The notes: generated from the letters alone by a model not told the origin. A stretch of 18,899 nucleotides of DNA from Deinococcus sp. (GCF_025362455.1 NZ_JANYGJ010000220.1:1-18899); one strand, 5' to 3'. Shown: positions 9,342 through 18,763, numbered from the stretch's first letter. Translations and numbers: made by a program.

Positions 9342-10396
9342 GGCTGCCTTTGCCCCGGCGGGCGCAGGCGGGTCATGGCCAGGCTCAGGCTGATGCGCAG
9401 CCGCTCGATGGCCCCGGCCAGTTCGCTCAGCTCGGTGACGCTGCGGGCCGGGCCGACCAGATCGACGCTCTCGCCCTGCTCGCCCAGATCACCCAGGCTC
9501 AGGCGGTCAGCCGCGCGGGTCAGTTTCACCAGGGGCCGCACGATGCGCCCGGTGGCCCGCCAGGCCAGGCCCGCCGCCAGCGCTACGGCCAGGGCGCACG
9601 CCAGCGCCACCAGCCACTGTTGCCGCGTCAGCAGCGCCTCGATGTCGGCGTTGCTGACGCCCACCCCCAGCTCGAAGATCAGCCTGCCGGGCGGCGCCGC
9701 CTCACCGGGAAGGCGCAGGTGGCGCTGTCCGGCCAGGGTCTCGTAGACCCCCGTGCGGACCACCTGATAGCGCAAGTCGCGCTCCGGCAAGCTGGCGGCC
9801 ACCCCGCCCAGCCGCTCGCGCACGCCGGGGTCGCTGACCTGCCCTGCCGCCGCCCGGTATAGCGACTGCCGCTCGTCGTGAAAGACGAAGCGCTGGCTGC
9901 CTGAAGCCTTGCCCGCAGCGTTGCCCGCAGCGTTGCCCGGACCGTTTACCATCGCCGCGTCGTAGGCGGCCCGCAGCGCCCAGTCGGTCTCCGGCGACTT
10001 GGAGCGGAAAAACCGGGTGCTGCCCCCGGCGGGCCGCACGTCCACGAAGGCCACGTTCTCGGCGCTCACGGCGGCCTGAAGCTGGCCGACCACCTGCGGC
10101 AGTTCACTCACGTCCAGCGTGGTCGCCAGGATGCGGGCCACCGTGCTGGCCAGCCCCTCGTCGATGGCCTGCAGGGCACTGACCCGCTCGGCCCACAGCA
10201 GCGCCGTGACCATCAAACCCACGATCAGCACCGGCAGCAGCGTGATGGTCAGCAGCCGGGGCAGCAGTCCGCGTCCTGGGCGCGTCCGGGGAAGGGGCGC
10301 CGCTGCCTGGCCTGCGCCCGTCTGGCCTGTACCCGTCTGGCCTGTACCCGCCCGAACTGAGCTTCGCTGCACCGCGCCGTGCCTGAGCTGTGACAT
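9338..10396 (-). CDS. Two-TM membrane sensor ending in a HAMP domain, no output domain
   Basis: A 352-residue protein: an N-terminal Gly/Thr/Gln-rich cytoplasmic stretch (16-30), TM1 at about 47-69, an extracytoplasmic sensor region (about 70-255), TM2 at about 259-279, and a HAMP domain at about 281-342 (RIVRPLVKLTRAADRLSLGD near its start, TELSELAGAIERLRISLS near its end). It stops 10 residues after HAMP, with no kinase, cyclase or methyl-accepting domain. The gene is coupled by a GTGA overlap to the GntR regulator, which itself has an extra signalling-type module. The two may form a sensor/regulator pair. The sensor region holds a short GNAAGNAAGKA insertion from a 12-bp tandem repeat. No Shine-Dalgarno sequence precedes the ATG; a TAGCAT box lies 6 nt upstream, which implies leaderless translation. 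Confidence 0.8.
   Translation of the reverse strand: MSQLRHGAVQRSSVRAGTGQTGTGQTGAGQAAAPLPRTRPGRGLLPRLLTITLLPVLIVGLMVTALLWAERVSALQAIDEGLASTVARILATTLDVSELPQVVGQLQAAVSAENVAFVDVRPAGGSTRFFRSKSPETDWALRAAYDAAMVNGPGNAAGNAAGKASGSQRFVFHDERQSLYRAAAGQVSDPGVRERLGGVAASLPERDLRYQVVRTGVYETLAGQRHLRLPGEAAPPGRLIFELGVGVSNADIEALLTRQQWLVALACALAVALAAGLAWRATGRIVRPLVKLTRAADRLSLGDLGEQGESVDLVGPARSVTELSELAGAIERLRISLSLAMTRLRPPGQRQP
9909..9940. repeat. 12-bp tandem repeat inside the HAMP-sensor gene
   Basis: TTGCCCGCAGCG at 9909-9920 and 9921-9932, with a partial third copy to 9940. On the minus strand it encodes the GNAAGNAAGKA stretch near residues 154-164 of the sensor region. Confidence 0.85.
10307..10351. repeat. 15-bp tandem repeat near the 5' end of the HAMP-sensor gene
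   Basis: CTGGCCTGYRCCCGT occurs three times (10307-10321, 10322-10336, 10337-10351, the last base of the third copy differing). It is in frame and encodes the TGTGQTG-type N-terminal stretch. Confidence 0.9.
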
Positions 10397-10402
10397 GGTC
10401 CC

Positions 10403-10430
10403 ATGCTACGTCAGGGCATGCCCCGGTAAA
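10403..10430 (-). promoter_or_regulatory. Promoter for the sensor-regulator unit (leaderless)
   Basis: On the minus strand a -35-like TTTACC (10430-10425) is 16 nt from TAGCAT (10408-10403), which ends 6 nt before the ATG at 10396. The arrangement fits a leaderless transcript. The -35 matches TTGACA at 4 of 6 positions. Confidence 0.5.
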
Positions 10431-10438
10431 TCTTAGAC

Positions 10439-10468
10439 TGAGTACACTCATCGGATGAATGATTCGAT
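10439..10468. promoter_or_regulatory. Candidate operator(s) between the sensor-regulator unit and livK
   Basis: Two adjacent dyads lie just upstream of the livK -35 box: TGAGT-AC-ACTCA (10439-10450, 5-bp arms) and an imperfect 19-bp palindrome ATCG...CGAT (10450-10468, 7 of 9 pairs) whose last base overlaps the -35. They could bind the neighbouring GntR protein, but the usual FCD-type TNGTNNNACNA pattern is not evident. Confidence 0.3.
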
Positions 10469-10496
10469 TGACTTAATGCGCCTCTACCTCTACACT
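10468..10496 (+). promoter_or_regulatory. Sigma70-type promoter of the liv operon
   Basis: TTGACT at 10468-10473, a 17-nt spacer, then TACACT at 10491-10496. This gives transcription from about 10503 and a leader of about 108 nt before livK. Confidence 0.7.
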
Positions 10497-10610
10497 TCTG
10501 GAGACTCACTGTTCGTTCATTACATTGTCTTCAGCGTGCCCTGGGTGGCGCTCTGAACAGCCCTGCCGCGTTCGCCGTGCTGTTTTTTCATGCTTTACAA
10601 GGAGTTTGCT

Positions 10611-11783
10611 ATGCGTCGACTGTCTGCTGTTCATACCCTGAATCTGCTCGCCCTGAATCTGCTCGTGGTGGCGGGCGCCCAGAAAATCGCCTCGCCGGTT
10701 CCGCTGGGTATCGCCGTGGCCCAGACCAGTAACACCGCCCTGCTGGGCCAGGAACAGGTGATCGGGGCCAAATTCGCCGAGCAGTTCATCAACGGGCGCG
10801 GCGGTATCAATGGCACGCCGATCAAGCTGGTGTTTCAGGATACCGGCGGCGACGAGGCCGGGGCCATCAACGCCTTCCAGACGCTGATCAGCAAGGATCA
10901 GGTGGTGGGTATCGTGGGGCCGACGCTCTCGCAGCAAGCCTTTTCCGCCGATCCCATCGCCGACCGGGCCAAGGTGCCGGTGCTGGGGCCGAGCAACACC
11001 GCCAAGGGCATTCCGCAGATCGGCGAGTTCATCGCCCGTGTGTCGGCGCCGGTGGCCGTGGTGGCGCCCAACGCCGTGCGTCAGGCGCTGAAGATCGATC
11101 CCAAGATCAAGAAGGTGGCGGTACTTTACGCCCAGAACGACGCCTTCTCGACCAGTGAGACCGGCACCTTCCAGCAGACGGTCAAGGATCAGGGCCTGAC
11201 GCTGGCCACCGTGCAGAAATTCCAGACCACCGACAACGATTTCACCACCCAGGTCACGGCAGTGCTCGGCGAGAACGTCGATCTGGTGATTATTTCGGGG
11301 CTGGCCAACGACGGCGGCAACCTCACCAAGCAGCTCCGGCAGCTCGGCTACAAGGGCCTGATTATCGGCGGCAACGGCATGAACACCTCCAACATGTTCC
11401 CGGTCTGCCAGAAGTTCTGCGACGGCGTGATTATCGCCCAGGCGTACAGCCCGGCCCAGCCCAGCGCGGCCAACCAGGTGTTCGTCAAGGCCTACACCGC
11501 CCAGTATAAAAAGCCGCCGCCCCAGTTCGCGGCCCAGGCGTACACCGGCGTCCAGGTCTTCGTGGACGCCCTGCGTGTCATCGACCGCAAGAAGAAGATC
11601 ACCGAATGGACCCTGCCGGAGCTGCGCATCGAGCTGAACAGGCAGATTCTGCTCGGCAAATACAAAACCCCACTGGGTGATATTTCCTTTGACAAGGACG
11701 GCGAAGTCATCCAGAAGGACTTCTACGTCGCCCAGATCAAGATGAAAGACGCCAAGACGGGTTCCTTCGTTTACTTGAAGTAG
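10611..11783 (+). CDS. livK: Substrate-binding protein of a branched-chain amino acid-type ABC importer
   Basis: A 390-residue periplasmic-type binding protein (Peripla_BP_6/Leu-Ile-Val-binding family) that delivers a ligand to the LivHM permease. A signal peptide spans residues 1-23 (hydrophobic LNLLALNLLVVAGA; the LNLLALNLLV part comes from a 15-bp direct repeat). The mature part opens with VPLGIAVAQTSNTALLGQ and has the family's GINGTPIKLVFQDTGGD and VVGIVGPTLSQQ segments. ATG 10611 is preferred over the in-frame ATG at 10590 because AAGGAG (10599-10604) sits 6 nt before it and the upstream start would put an acidic residue ahead of the signal peptide. The ligand could be leucine/isoleucine/valine or another amino acid or amide; the sequence does not decide. 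It is the first gene of the liv operon. Confidence 0.88.
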   Translation: MRRLSAVHTLNLLALNLLVVAGAQKIASPVPLGIAVAQTSNTALLGQEQVIGAKFAEQFINGRGGINGTPIKLVFQDTGGDEAGAINAFQTLISKDQVVGIVGPTLSQQAFSADPIADRAKVPVLGPSNTAKGIPQIGEFIARVSAPVAVVAPNAVRQALKIDPKIKKVAVLYAQNDAFSTSETGTFQQTVKDQGLTLATVQKFQTTDNDFTTQVTAVLGENVDLVIISGLANDGGNLTKQLRQLGYKGLIIGGNGMNTSNMFPVCQKFCDGVIIAQAYSPAQPSAANQVFVKAYTAQYKKPPPQFAAQAYTGVQVFVDALRVIDRKKKITEWTLPELRIELNRQILLGKYKTPLGDISFDKDGEVIQKDFYVAQIKMKDAKTGSFVYLK

Positions 11784-11957
11784 GGCGTTTATCTGAAGTA
11801 GGGAAGTAGGGAGTGGGAAAAGCGCGGAGGGCATTCGTCGTGTTCACGCCTTCGAGTAGCCAATCGACGGCGAAATGATCAAGCCCACTTCCCACCCTCC
11901 CACTCCCCACTCCCTGATCTCTCCCCACAAGCCACGCGCCACAAGCCCCGGAGGATT
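11784..11957 (+). repeat. livK-livH spacer with fold-back G-rich/C-rich repeat
   Basis: A G-rich arm (11798-11820, containing AGGGAGTGGGAAA) faces a C-rich arm (11884-11914, containing CTTCCCACCCTCCCACTCCC) across about 64 nt. The arm and the start of the loop (GTGGGAAAAGC, then GAGG and CATTC) are shared with the livG-livF spacer. It may form a hairpin in the mRNA, for example to protect or attenuate the transcript after livK. Confidence 0.6.
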
Positions 11958-12932
11958 ATGGACCTCAGCAGCTTCCTCCAGAACGTGCTCAACGGCCTGG
12001 CCATCGGCAGCGTCTACGCCCTGTTCGCGCTGGGGTATACGCTCATCTTCTCGATCCTGGGCATCATCAACTTCGCCCACGGCGCCGTGTTCACGCTCGG
12101 CGCGTACTTCACCTACACCCTGATCTCCGGCCAGTTCGAGAACAACGGGCTGCTTAAAGGCGTCAATTTGTTCCCGAACGGCTCGCCGCTGGCCGGGAGC
12201 GCCTGGGGATTTGCCCTCTCGGCGCTGGTCGGCTCGGTGCTGGCCGGGCTGGTGGCGGTGGTCATCGAGCGGCTGGCCTTCCGGCCCATGCGGTCACGCG
12301 GCGCCGATCCGCTGCTGGCGCTGGTCAGTTCGCTGGGCGTGGCGCTGGTGATCGTCAATCTGATCCAGATTCTGGTCGGCGCCGAGAGCTACTCGTTTCC
12401 CGACGGCATCTACGGCGATCTGCCGGGCGCCCTGCTGTTCAAGCTGGGCAAAAAGACCATCATCATCCGCACCGTGCAGGTGATTATTTTCGGCGTCAGC
12501 ATGGTGCTGCTGCTGATTCTGGGCCTGGTTATCGGGCGCACCCGCACCGGCAAGGCGCTGCGGGCCGTCGCCGAGAACCCCGGCACCGCCTCATTGCTGG
12601 GCATCAGCGTGGACCGCTTCATCGTCATCACCTTCTTCCTGGCGGGATTGCTGGGCGGCCTGGCCGGAACGCTGGTGGGCAGTTCGTTTGGCATCGCCGG
12701 GCCGTACTTCGGCGTCACCTACGGCCTCAAGGGGCTGGCCGTCATCGTCCTGGGCGGCCTGGGCAGCATTCCCGGCGCCGTGCTGGGCGGCCTGGTCATC
12801 GGCCTCGCCGAAGCCTTTGTGCCCGCCGATTACAGCGCCTACAATCAAGCCGTGGCCTTCGCCCTGCTGTTCGTGATTTTGCTGGTGCGCCCACAGGGTT
12901 TGTTGGGCAAATTGCAGATTCAGAAGGTGTGA
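11958..12932 (+). CDS. livH: Branched-chain amino acid-type ABC transporter permease LivH
   Basis: One of the two membrane subunits of the importer. The 324-residue protein has about eight membrane segments and the strongly conserved LivH opening: GLAIGSVYALFALGYTLIF, then ILGIINFAHGAVFTLGAY (residues 14-51). The cytoplasmic coupling segment GRTRTGKALRAVAENP (from residue 193) matches the region that contacts the ATPases. ATG 11958 follows GGAGG (11950-11954) by only 3 nt, which is close. It lies 174 nt after livK. Confidence 0.92.
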   Translation: MDLSSFLQNVLNGLAIGSVYALFALGYTLIFSILGIINFAHGAVFTLGAYFTYTLISGQFENNGLLKGVNLFPNGSPLAGSAWGFALSALVGSVLAGLVAVVIERLAFRPMRSRGADPLLALVSSLGVALVIVNLIQILVGAESYSFPDGIYGDLPGALLFKLGKKTIIIRTVQVIIFGVSMVLLLILGLVIGRTRTGKALRAVAENPGTASLLGISVDRFIVITFFLAGLLGGLAGTLVGSSFGIAGPYFGVTYGLKGLAVIVLGGLGSIPGAVLGGLVIGLAEAFVPADYSAYNQAVAFALLFVILLVRPQGLLGKLQIQKV

Positions 12933-13223
12933 GTTGGGGTTTGAACGGGAATTCTTAGCGCTTCTGGATATTATGTGGGATTCAGCAGATTTTCAGCCGT
13001 GCTCGATAGGCAGATGCTGCCCCCTCGCCCCTTGCGGGAGAGTCGTAGACCTGCTTGCAGAGGGGGCCACCGGGCAACGTCCCCGCCCCATGCACGCCAT
13101 TTTTCTCGCTCCCGTATGACTGAAATGCTTGGTTGCACCCTCTCATGAAAACGACACGGTTTCCTTCCTTATCCCACTCCCCACAACCCACTCCCCCACT
13201 TCCTACTCCCCCAAAGGACACGC
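12933..13223 (+). other. 291-nt livH-livM spacer with hairpin and C-rich repeat
   Basis: No convincing gene. It contains an exact 8-bp inverted repeat, GCCCCCTC (13019-13026) with GAGGGGGC (13060-13067), which could form a large hairpin. A C-rich run (about 13170-13211, CCCACTCCCC/CCCACTTCC type) belongs to the family seen in other liv spacers, but the G-rich partner arm is absent here. AGCAGATTT (12984-12992) followed by GATAGGCAG (13005-13013) loosely echoes the IS630 end at 18764, perhaps a relic. The livM Shine-Dalgarno sequence AAAGGA is at 13213-13218. Confidence 0.5.
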
Positions 13224-14158
<935 letters not shown>

Positions 14159-14171
<13 letters not shown>

Positions 14172-14192
14172 ACAGGGAGACGTTGTGAACAG
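14159..14192 (+). repeat. 17-bp perfect tandem duplication at the livM-livG junction
   Basis: GGAGACGTTGTGAACAG occurs at 14159-14175 and again at 14176-14192. The livM stop (TGA 14169-14171) is in copy 1 and the livG GTG (14185) in copy 2. With one copy removed the two would overlap as GTGA. The copy junction forms AGGGAG, a Shine-Dalgarno sequence 5 nt before the livG start. Confidence 0.95.
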
Positions 14193-14982
14193 TGGCGTGA
14201 CTTTGAGCAAGGGCGACGCTGGGAGCGCCGAGGTGCTGCTCGACGCCCAGCACCTGACCCGGCGCTTCGGGGGGCTGGTCGCTGTCAACGACGTGTCGTT
14301 TCAGGTCCGGCGCGGCGAGGTCTTCGGACTGATCGGCCCCAACGGCGCGGGCAAGACCACCTTATTCAACCTGATGACCGGCCTGACGCCGCCGTCGAGC
14401 GGCACGCTGCGCTTCGGCAACACGACCCTGACCGGCCTGGCGCCGCATCAGGTGGCCGCCGAGGGGGTGAGCCGGACCTTCCAGAACATCCGGCTGTTCG
14501 GGCCGCTCTCGGCGCTGGAAAACATCAAGATCGCGCAGCACTGCCGCACCCAGGCGGGCCTGTGGACCGGCATCTTTGGCCGAGCCCGCGCCGAGGAACG
14601 CCGGGTCGAGCAGCGGGCCTGGGAGCTGCTCGATCTGGTGGGCCTGGCCGACCGTGCCGGGGAGCAGGCCAGAAACTTCAGCTACGGCGATCAGCGAAGG
14701 CTCGAAATCGCCCGCGCCCTGGCCACCGGCCCCCGCGTGCTGCTGCTCGACGAACCCGCCGCCGGAATGAACACCTCCGAGAAGGGCGCCCTGACCAGCT
14801 TTATCCGCGAGGTCCGCGACCGCTTCGACCTGACCGTGCTGGTCATCGAGCACCACGTCCCGCTGGTGATGAACCTGTGCGACCGGGTGGCGGTGCTCAA
14901 CTTCGGCCAACTGATCGCCGTGGGCGACCCTGAGCGCGTGCAGAAAGACCCGAAAGTGATCGAGGCGTATCTGGGGTCGTAG
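14185..14982 (+). CDS. livG: ABC transporter ATP-binding protein LivG
   Basis: One of two ATPases that drive the importer from the cytoplasmic side. 265 residues with Walker A GPNGAGKT at 51-58, Q-loop Gln100, signature NFSYGDQRRLEIARAL at 164-179 (the Tyr-Gly variant usual in LivG), Walker B VLLLDEP at 185-191, and the switch His223 in VIEHH. GTG 14185 is chosen because AGGGAG (14174-14179) sits 5 nt upstream and it gives the family's normal length. The frame is open further upstream, but that part overlaps livM and is Arg-rich shadow sequence. Confidence 0.92.
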   Translation: MNSGVTLSKGDAGSAEVLLDAQHLTRRFGGLVAVNDVSFQVRRGEVFGLIGPNGAGKTTLFNLMTGLTPPSSGTLRFGNTTLTGLAPHQVAAEGVSRTFQNIRLFGPLSALENIKIAQHCRTQAGLWTGIFGRARAEERRVEQRAWELLDLVGLADRAGEQARNFSYGDQRRLEIARALATGPRVLLLDEPAAGMNTSEKGALTSFIREVRDRFDLTVLVIEHHVPLVMNLCDRVAVLNFGQLIAVGDPERVQKDPKVIEAYLGS

Positions 14983-15147
14983 GGAGGTGGGCAGTGGGAA
15001 AAGCATGAGGACATTCACTTCGCTCACTGGACCTCCTAATGCAATGAAGGCCGGACCCGGTTCTCCGCATCCCTATCTGTTCCCACTCCCCACCTGCCCA
15101 CTTCCCACCTGCCCACTTCCCCATCCCGCCCTCCGAAGGAGCCCCCC
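14983..15147 (+). repeat. livG-livF spacer with fold-back G-rich/C-rich repeat
   Basis: The G-rich arm (14982-15004, GGGAGGTGGGCAGTGGGAAA) and the long C-rich arm (about 15081-15122, repeats of CCCACTTCCCACCTG) can fold back on each other. The sequence after the G arm, GTGGGAAAAGC, then GAGG, CATTC and CTTCGCTCAC, parallels the livK-livH spacer, so the two are copies of one element. The livF Shine-Dalgarno sequence AAGGAG is at 15136-15141. Confidence 0.6.
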
Positions 15148-15858
15148 ATGCCGCTACTCGAACTCAACAATCTCAGTGTCAACTACGGCGCGGTGCAGGC
15201 GGTGCGGGACATCTCGCTGACCGTCGAGGCGGGCGAGATCGTGACGCTGATCGGGGCCAACGGGGCGGGCAAGACCACCACGTTGCGGGCCATCTCAAGG
15301 ATGATGAAGCCCCGCAGCGGCACGCTCAGCTTCGACGGCCACGATTTGCTGGCCGTCTCTGCCGACGTGGTGGTGCGCTACGGCGTGGCCCACAGCCCGG
15401 AGGGGCGTCAGGTGCTGGCCCGTCAGAGCGTGGCCGACAACCTGGAACTCGGCGCCTTTATCCGGCGCGACTCGGCACAGATTCAGGCCGACATCCGGCG
15501 GATGTACGAGCGTTTTCCGCGACTGGGCGAGCGCCGGGGCCAACTGGCAGGCACCTTATCGGGCGGCGAACAGCAGATGCTGGCCATCGCCCGCGCCCTG
15601 ATGAGCCGCCCCAAGTTGCTGCTCCTCGACGAACCGAGCCTGGGCCTGGCGCCGATCATCGTGCTGGAGATCTTCGGCATCATCAAGGAACTGAACGCCC
15701 AGGGCGTCACCATTTTGCTGGTCGAGCAAAACGCCCGCCTGGCGATGCAGAGCAGCCACCGCACCTACGTCATGGAGGCCGGGCAAATCACCTTCAGCGG
15801 CCCGTCTGCCGAGCTGGCGAATGACGAGCGGGTGCTGCACGCGTATCTGGGGGGATAG
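15148..15858 (+). CDS. livF: ABC transporter ATP-binding protein LivF
   Basis: The second ATPase of the importer, 236 residues. Walker A GANGAGKT at 36-43, the SPEGRQVL segment at 83-90 typical of LivF, signature LSGGEQQMLAIARAL at 137-151, Walker B LLLLDEPSLGL at 157-167, and VEQN at 192-195, where LivF proteins normally have Gln instead of the switch His. ATG 15148 follows AAGGAG by 6 nt. It is the last gene of the liv operon and is followed by a long perfect hairpin and a terminator. Confidence 0.93.
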   Translation: MPLLELNNLSVNYGAVQAVRDISLTVEAGEIVTLIGANGAGKTTTLRAISRMMKPRSGTLSFDGHDLLAVSADVVVRYGVAHSPEGRQVLARQSVADNLELGAFIRRDSAQIQADIRRMYERFPRLGERRGQLAGTLSGGEQQMLAIARALMSRPKLLLLDEPSLGLAPIIVLEIFGIIKELNAQGVTILLVEQNARLAMQSSHRTYVMEAGQITFSGPSAELANDERVLHAYLGG

Positions 15859-15870
15859 CAGTGGGCAGGT

Positions 15871-15916
15871 GGGAAGTGGGAAGTGGGGCTCGATCTTTGC
15901 CCACTTCCCACTTCCC
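15871..15916 (+). repeat. Perfect 17-bp hairpin after livF (same repeat family as the liv spacers)
   Basis: GGGAAGTGGGAAGTGGG at 15871-15887 is the exact reverse complement of 15900-15916, with a 12-nt loop. There is no T-run, so it is more likely an RNA-stabilising or 3'-end hairpin than a classic terminator. Confidence 0.85.
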
Positions 15917-15921
15917 GGTAG

Positions 15922-15961
15922 ACGAAGGACCGGGAGCGCAGTCAGCCTTCCGGTCCTTCGT
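15922..15961. terminator. Bidirectional hairpin terminator between livF and the CAP lipoprotein gene
   Basis: ACGAAGGACCGG (15922-15933) pairs perfectly with CCGGTCCTTCGT (15950-15961), with TCTT following on the plus strand. It lies between two convergent genes and can serve both. The T-run is short. Confidence 0.7.
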
Positions 15962-15992
15962 TCTTAACCTCTCCTGGCCTGTGCGCCTCCGC

Positions 15993-16544
15993 TCAGCGGG
16001 TGCCGAATTCCTGGGTGGCGTAGGTGCGGTAGGTCGTGCCCGCCTTGAGCACATAGCCGATGCCCAGTTCCCTGAACTTGGGGTCCATCAGGGTTTTGCA
16101 GTGCGAGGGGCTTTCCATCCAGCGCTGCACGAAGCCGCTCACGTCGTCGCCCGCCACGATGTTCTCACCCAGGGTGGTCCAGCCGGTGTAGCCAGCGGCG
16201 TTGTCGCGGGTAGCCAGGGTGCCGCCGTCGGGGGCCACGTGGTCGAAGTAGTTCTGGTTGGCCATGTCCGCCGTGTGGGCGCGGGCTGAACGGGCCAGGT
16301 AGCCGTTCCAGGTGAGCGGGGTGGTGGCCTTGAATACCGCGCCGTCGCACTTCTGGTTCTGGGTGCGCATCGCGTTGGTCGCGTCGAGCATCATGCGCTC
16401 TTCGGCGCTCAGGTCCTGGGGTCCGGCGTCCTTGCTGCTGGTCGCGCTGAGCAGGCTGCTGGTGGGCACTCCGGCGCCGCCACACGAACTCAGGGCGAGG
16501 GCGAGGAACAAGGCGGCAGGCAGCAGGATCAGGGTACGCGTCAT
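15993..16544 (-). CDS. CAP/SCP-domain extracellular lipoprotein
   Basis: A 183-residue secreted protein with a lipoprotein signal peptide: hydrophobic core then lipobox LSSC with Cys21 as the lipidated residue. After a Ser-rich linker, residues 46-182 form a CAP/SCP-like domain (PF00188 type): LDATNAMR at 53-60, ARSARAHTADMANQNYFDH at 84-102 with His90 and His102, LGENIVAG at 125-132 with Glu127, and ESPSHCKTLMDPKFRELGIG at 144-163 with His148. These are the usual cavity residues. Cys66 and Cys149 could pair. The role of bacterial CAP proteins is mostly unknown. The ATG has GGAG 8 nt upstream. A 17-bp tandem duplication lies about 50-85 nt ahead of the start. Confidence 0.85.
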   Translation of the reverse strand: MTRTLILLPAALFLALALSSCGGAGVPTSSLLSATSSKDAGPQDLSAEERMMLDATNAMRTQNQKCDGAVFKATTPLTWNGYLARSARAHTADMANQNYFDHVAPDGGTLATRDNAAGYTGWTTLGENIVAGDDVSGFVQRWMESPSHCKTLMDPKFRELGIGYVLKAGTTYRTYATQEFGTR

Positions 16545-17044
16545 GGGGTTCTCCAGGGGTGAGGTGCTTGTTGGGGAGGGGCGTGCGAACTTCTTGAAGG
16601 CACAGTAGAATTGAAGGCACAGTAGAATTCGCCCCCTTGCGGCCTCCTCACCCTCAGCGGCCTTGACGTCGCCTGACAGGGCCTATTCCTGACAAAACTA
16701 TGCTCGGCGCGTGCCAGACGATGTTTTTCTGATTCTCCGGATGAACCTCAGCCCGCCTGAGCCACCGAACATGAAGACCGCACCCCCAAGCTGGTGAGTT
16801 GAGGCGCCGAAACCGCCCCGCCAGCCAACCCTTCTCATCCGGGCGCTGGTGACAGGTCGCTGACTACCAAGCTCAGGCACGCGCTGGGCGCAGCCCGGAG
16901 GCTGTAAGAACGCCTGTCCGGCTCCGGGCGGCTCAGGCGGTGCCGGGCCTCGGTAGGTGGCGACGAGGCGGCGATGTGAAAAACCGCATACGGCAGGGGG
17001 CGGGCATGGCCTCTCATACCAAAGCGGCGTATGGTGAGGCTCTT
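16545..17044. other. 500-nt region between divergent CAP lipoprotein and truD genes
   Basis: It holds the leaders of both genes. Visible items are the 17-bp tandem duplication at 16594-16627 and a possible -10 box TATGGT (17030-17035) close to the truD start. CCTGACA recurs at 16672-16678 and 16688-16694. Several short frames exist on both strands but are biased toward Arg, Pro and Gly and lack Shine-Dalgarno sequences; none looks real. Confidence 0.4.
16594..16627. repeat. 17-bp perfect tandem duplication upstream of the CAP lipoprotein gene
   Basis: TTGAAGGCACAGTAGAA at 16594-16610 is repeated exactly at 16611-16627. On the minus strand each copy presents TACTGT and on the plus strand TAGAAT, both TANNNT-like, so duplication of a promoter element for the lipoprotein gene is possible. 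No matching -35 was found. Confidence 0.9.
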
Positions 17045-18153
<1,109 letters not shown>

Positions 18154-18157
<4 letters not shown>

Positions 18158-18567
18158 AGCGCCCGTGGCCCCCGCTGCTGGCCGCTGGTCTGCTCGTCAC
18201 TGGCCTGCTGGCCACTGGTCTGCTGTGCCCCGCCGCCGCCGCGCCCAGTCTCGGACCCGGTGTCGGGACGACCATCCTGCGCCCCACCTTCGGCGGCGTG
18301 TTGCTCGAAGCCCACCTGATGCCGCGTGGCAGCGCCAGCCTCACCGGCGTCTGGTCGGGCAGCGGCCACGCCCGGCTGATGCGCTGCGACCCGCGCTGTC
18401 AGGTGGTGAGCGCCATTCCGCTCGGCAGCCCGCTGACCGTCTCGCAGAGCAGCACCTACCGGGTGGTCCTGGGCGGCACCTTCAGGCCCGGCCAGCGCGT
18501 CAAGGTGCTGCTGCGCTTCGACGCCTCCACACTGATTACCGTGGACGCGGTGGTGGCAGCGCCGTAA
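18154..18567 (+). CDS. Small secreted protein of unknown function, coupled to truD
   Basis: A 137-residue product with a signal peptide: basic start (MKRPW), a Leu-rich core containing a LLVTGLLATGLL repeat, and likely cleavage after AAA around residues 26-30. The mature part is about 107 residues, beta-rich by appearance (alternating hydrophobic residues, Gly and Thr), with two close cysteines in MRCDPRCQ that could form a disulfide. I do not recognise the family. The GTG at 18154 overlaps the truD stop by 4 nt, with GAGGAG directly upstream (only 2 nt spacing) and AAGG 9 nt upstream. Co-transcription with truD is likely, but a shared function is not implied. Confidence 0.65.
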
Positions 18568-18763
18568 CCGGGCAGGCGAGTGCGCGGGAGGCGGGAACGG
18601 CGGTGGGTCTGGTCGGCTGGACCTTGAGACCGCCAGCCAGTGATCGACTGACGCGAAAGCTCGACGACACCGGCTCACAGGTGACCTGGCTCCCTCTCCC
18701 GCTGTTCGCACTGCCTGCCCACCGCGCACCGCACCCCCCAAACAAGCCGCGCCAATCGCCCTA

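Noticed and set aside
10590..10610. Earlier in-frame ATG of livK
   Set aside because: The AAGGAG lies after it, and the 7 extra residues spoil the signal peptide.
10506..11834. 442-codon minus-strand open frame across livK
   Set aside because: Shadow of livK; the strong plus-strand promoter, Shine-Dalgarno sequence and binding-protein motifs are on the other strand.
15861..15916. CRISPR-like look of GGGAAGTGGG/CCCACTTCCC repeats
   Set aside because: No regular spacers of constant length; the repeats are inverted arms of a hairpin.
16698..16880. 60-codon minus-strand open frame between the lipoprotein and truD
   Set aside because: No Shine-Dalgarno sequence, no recognisable motif and biased composition; probably chance.
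16940..17044. Earlier in-frame starts of truD, including ATG 17006
   Set aside because: No Shine-Dalgarno sequence and Arg/Gly-rich unconserved residues; GTG 17045 has GTGAGG at good spacing.
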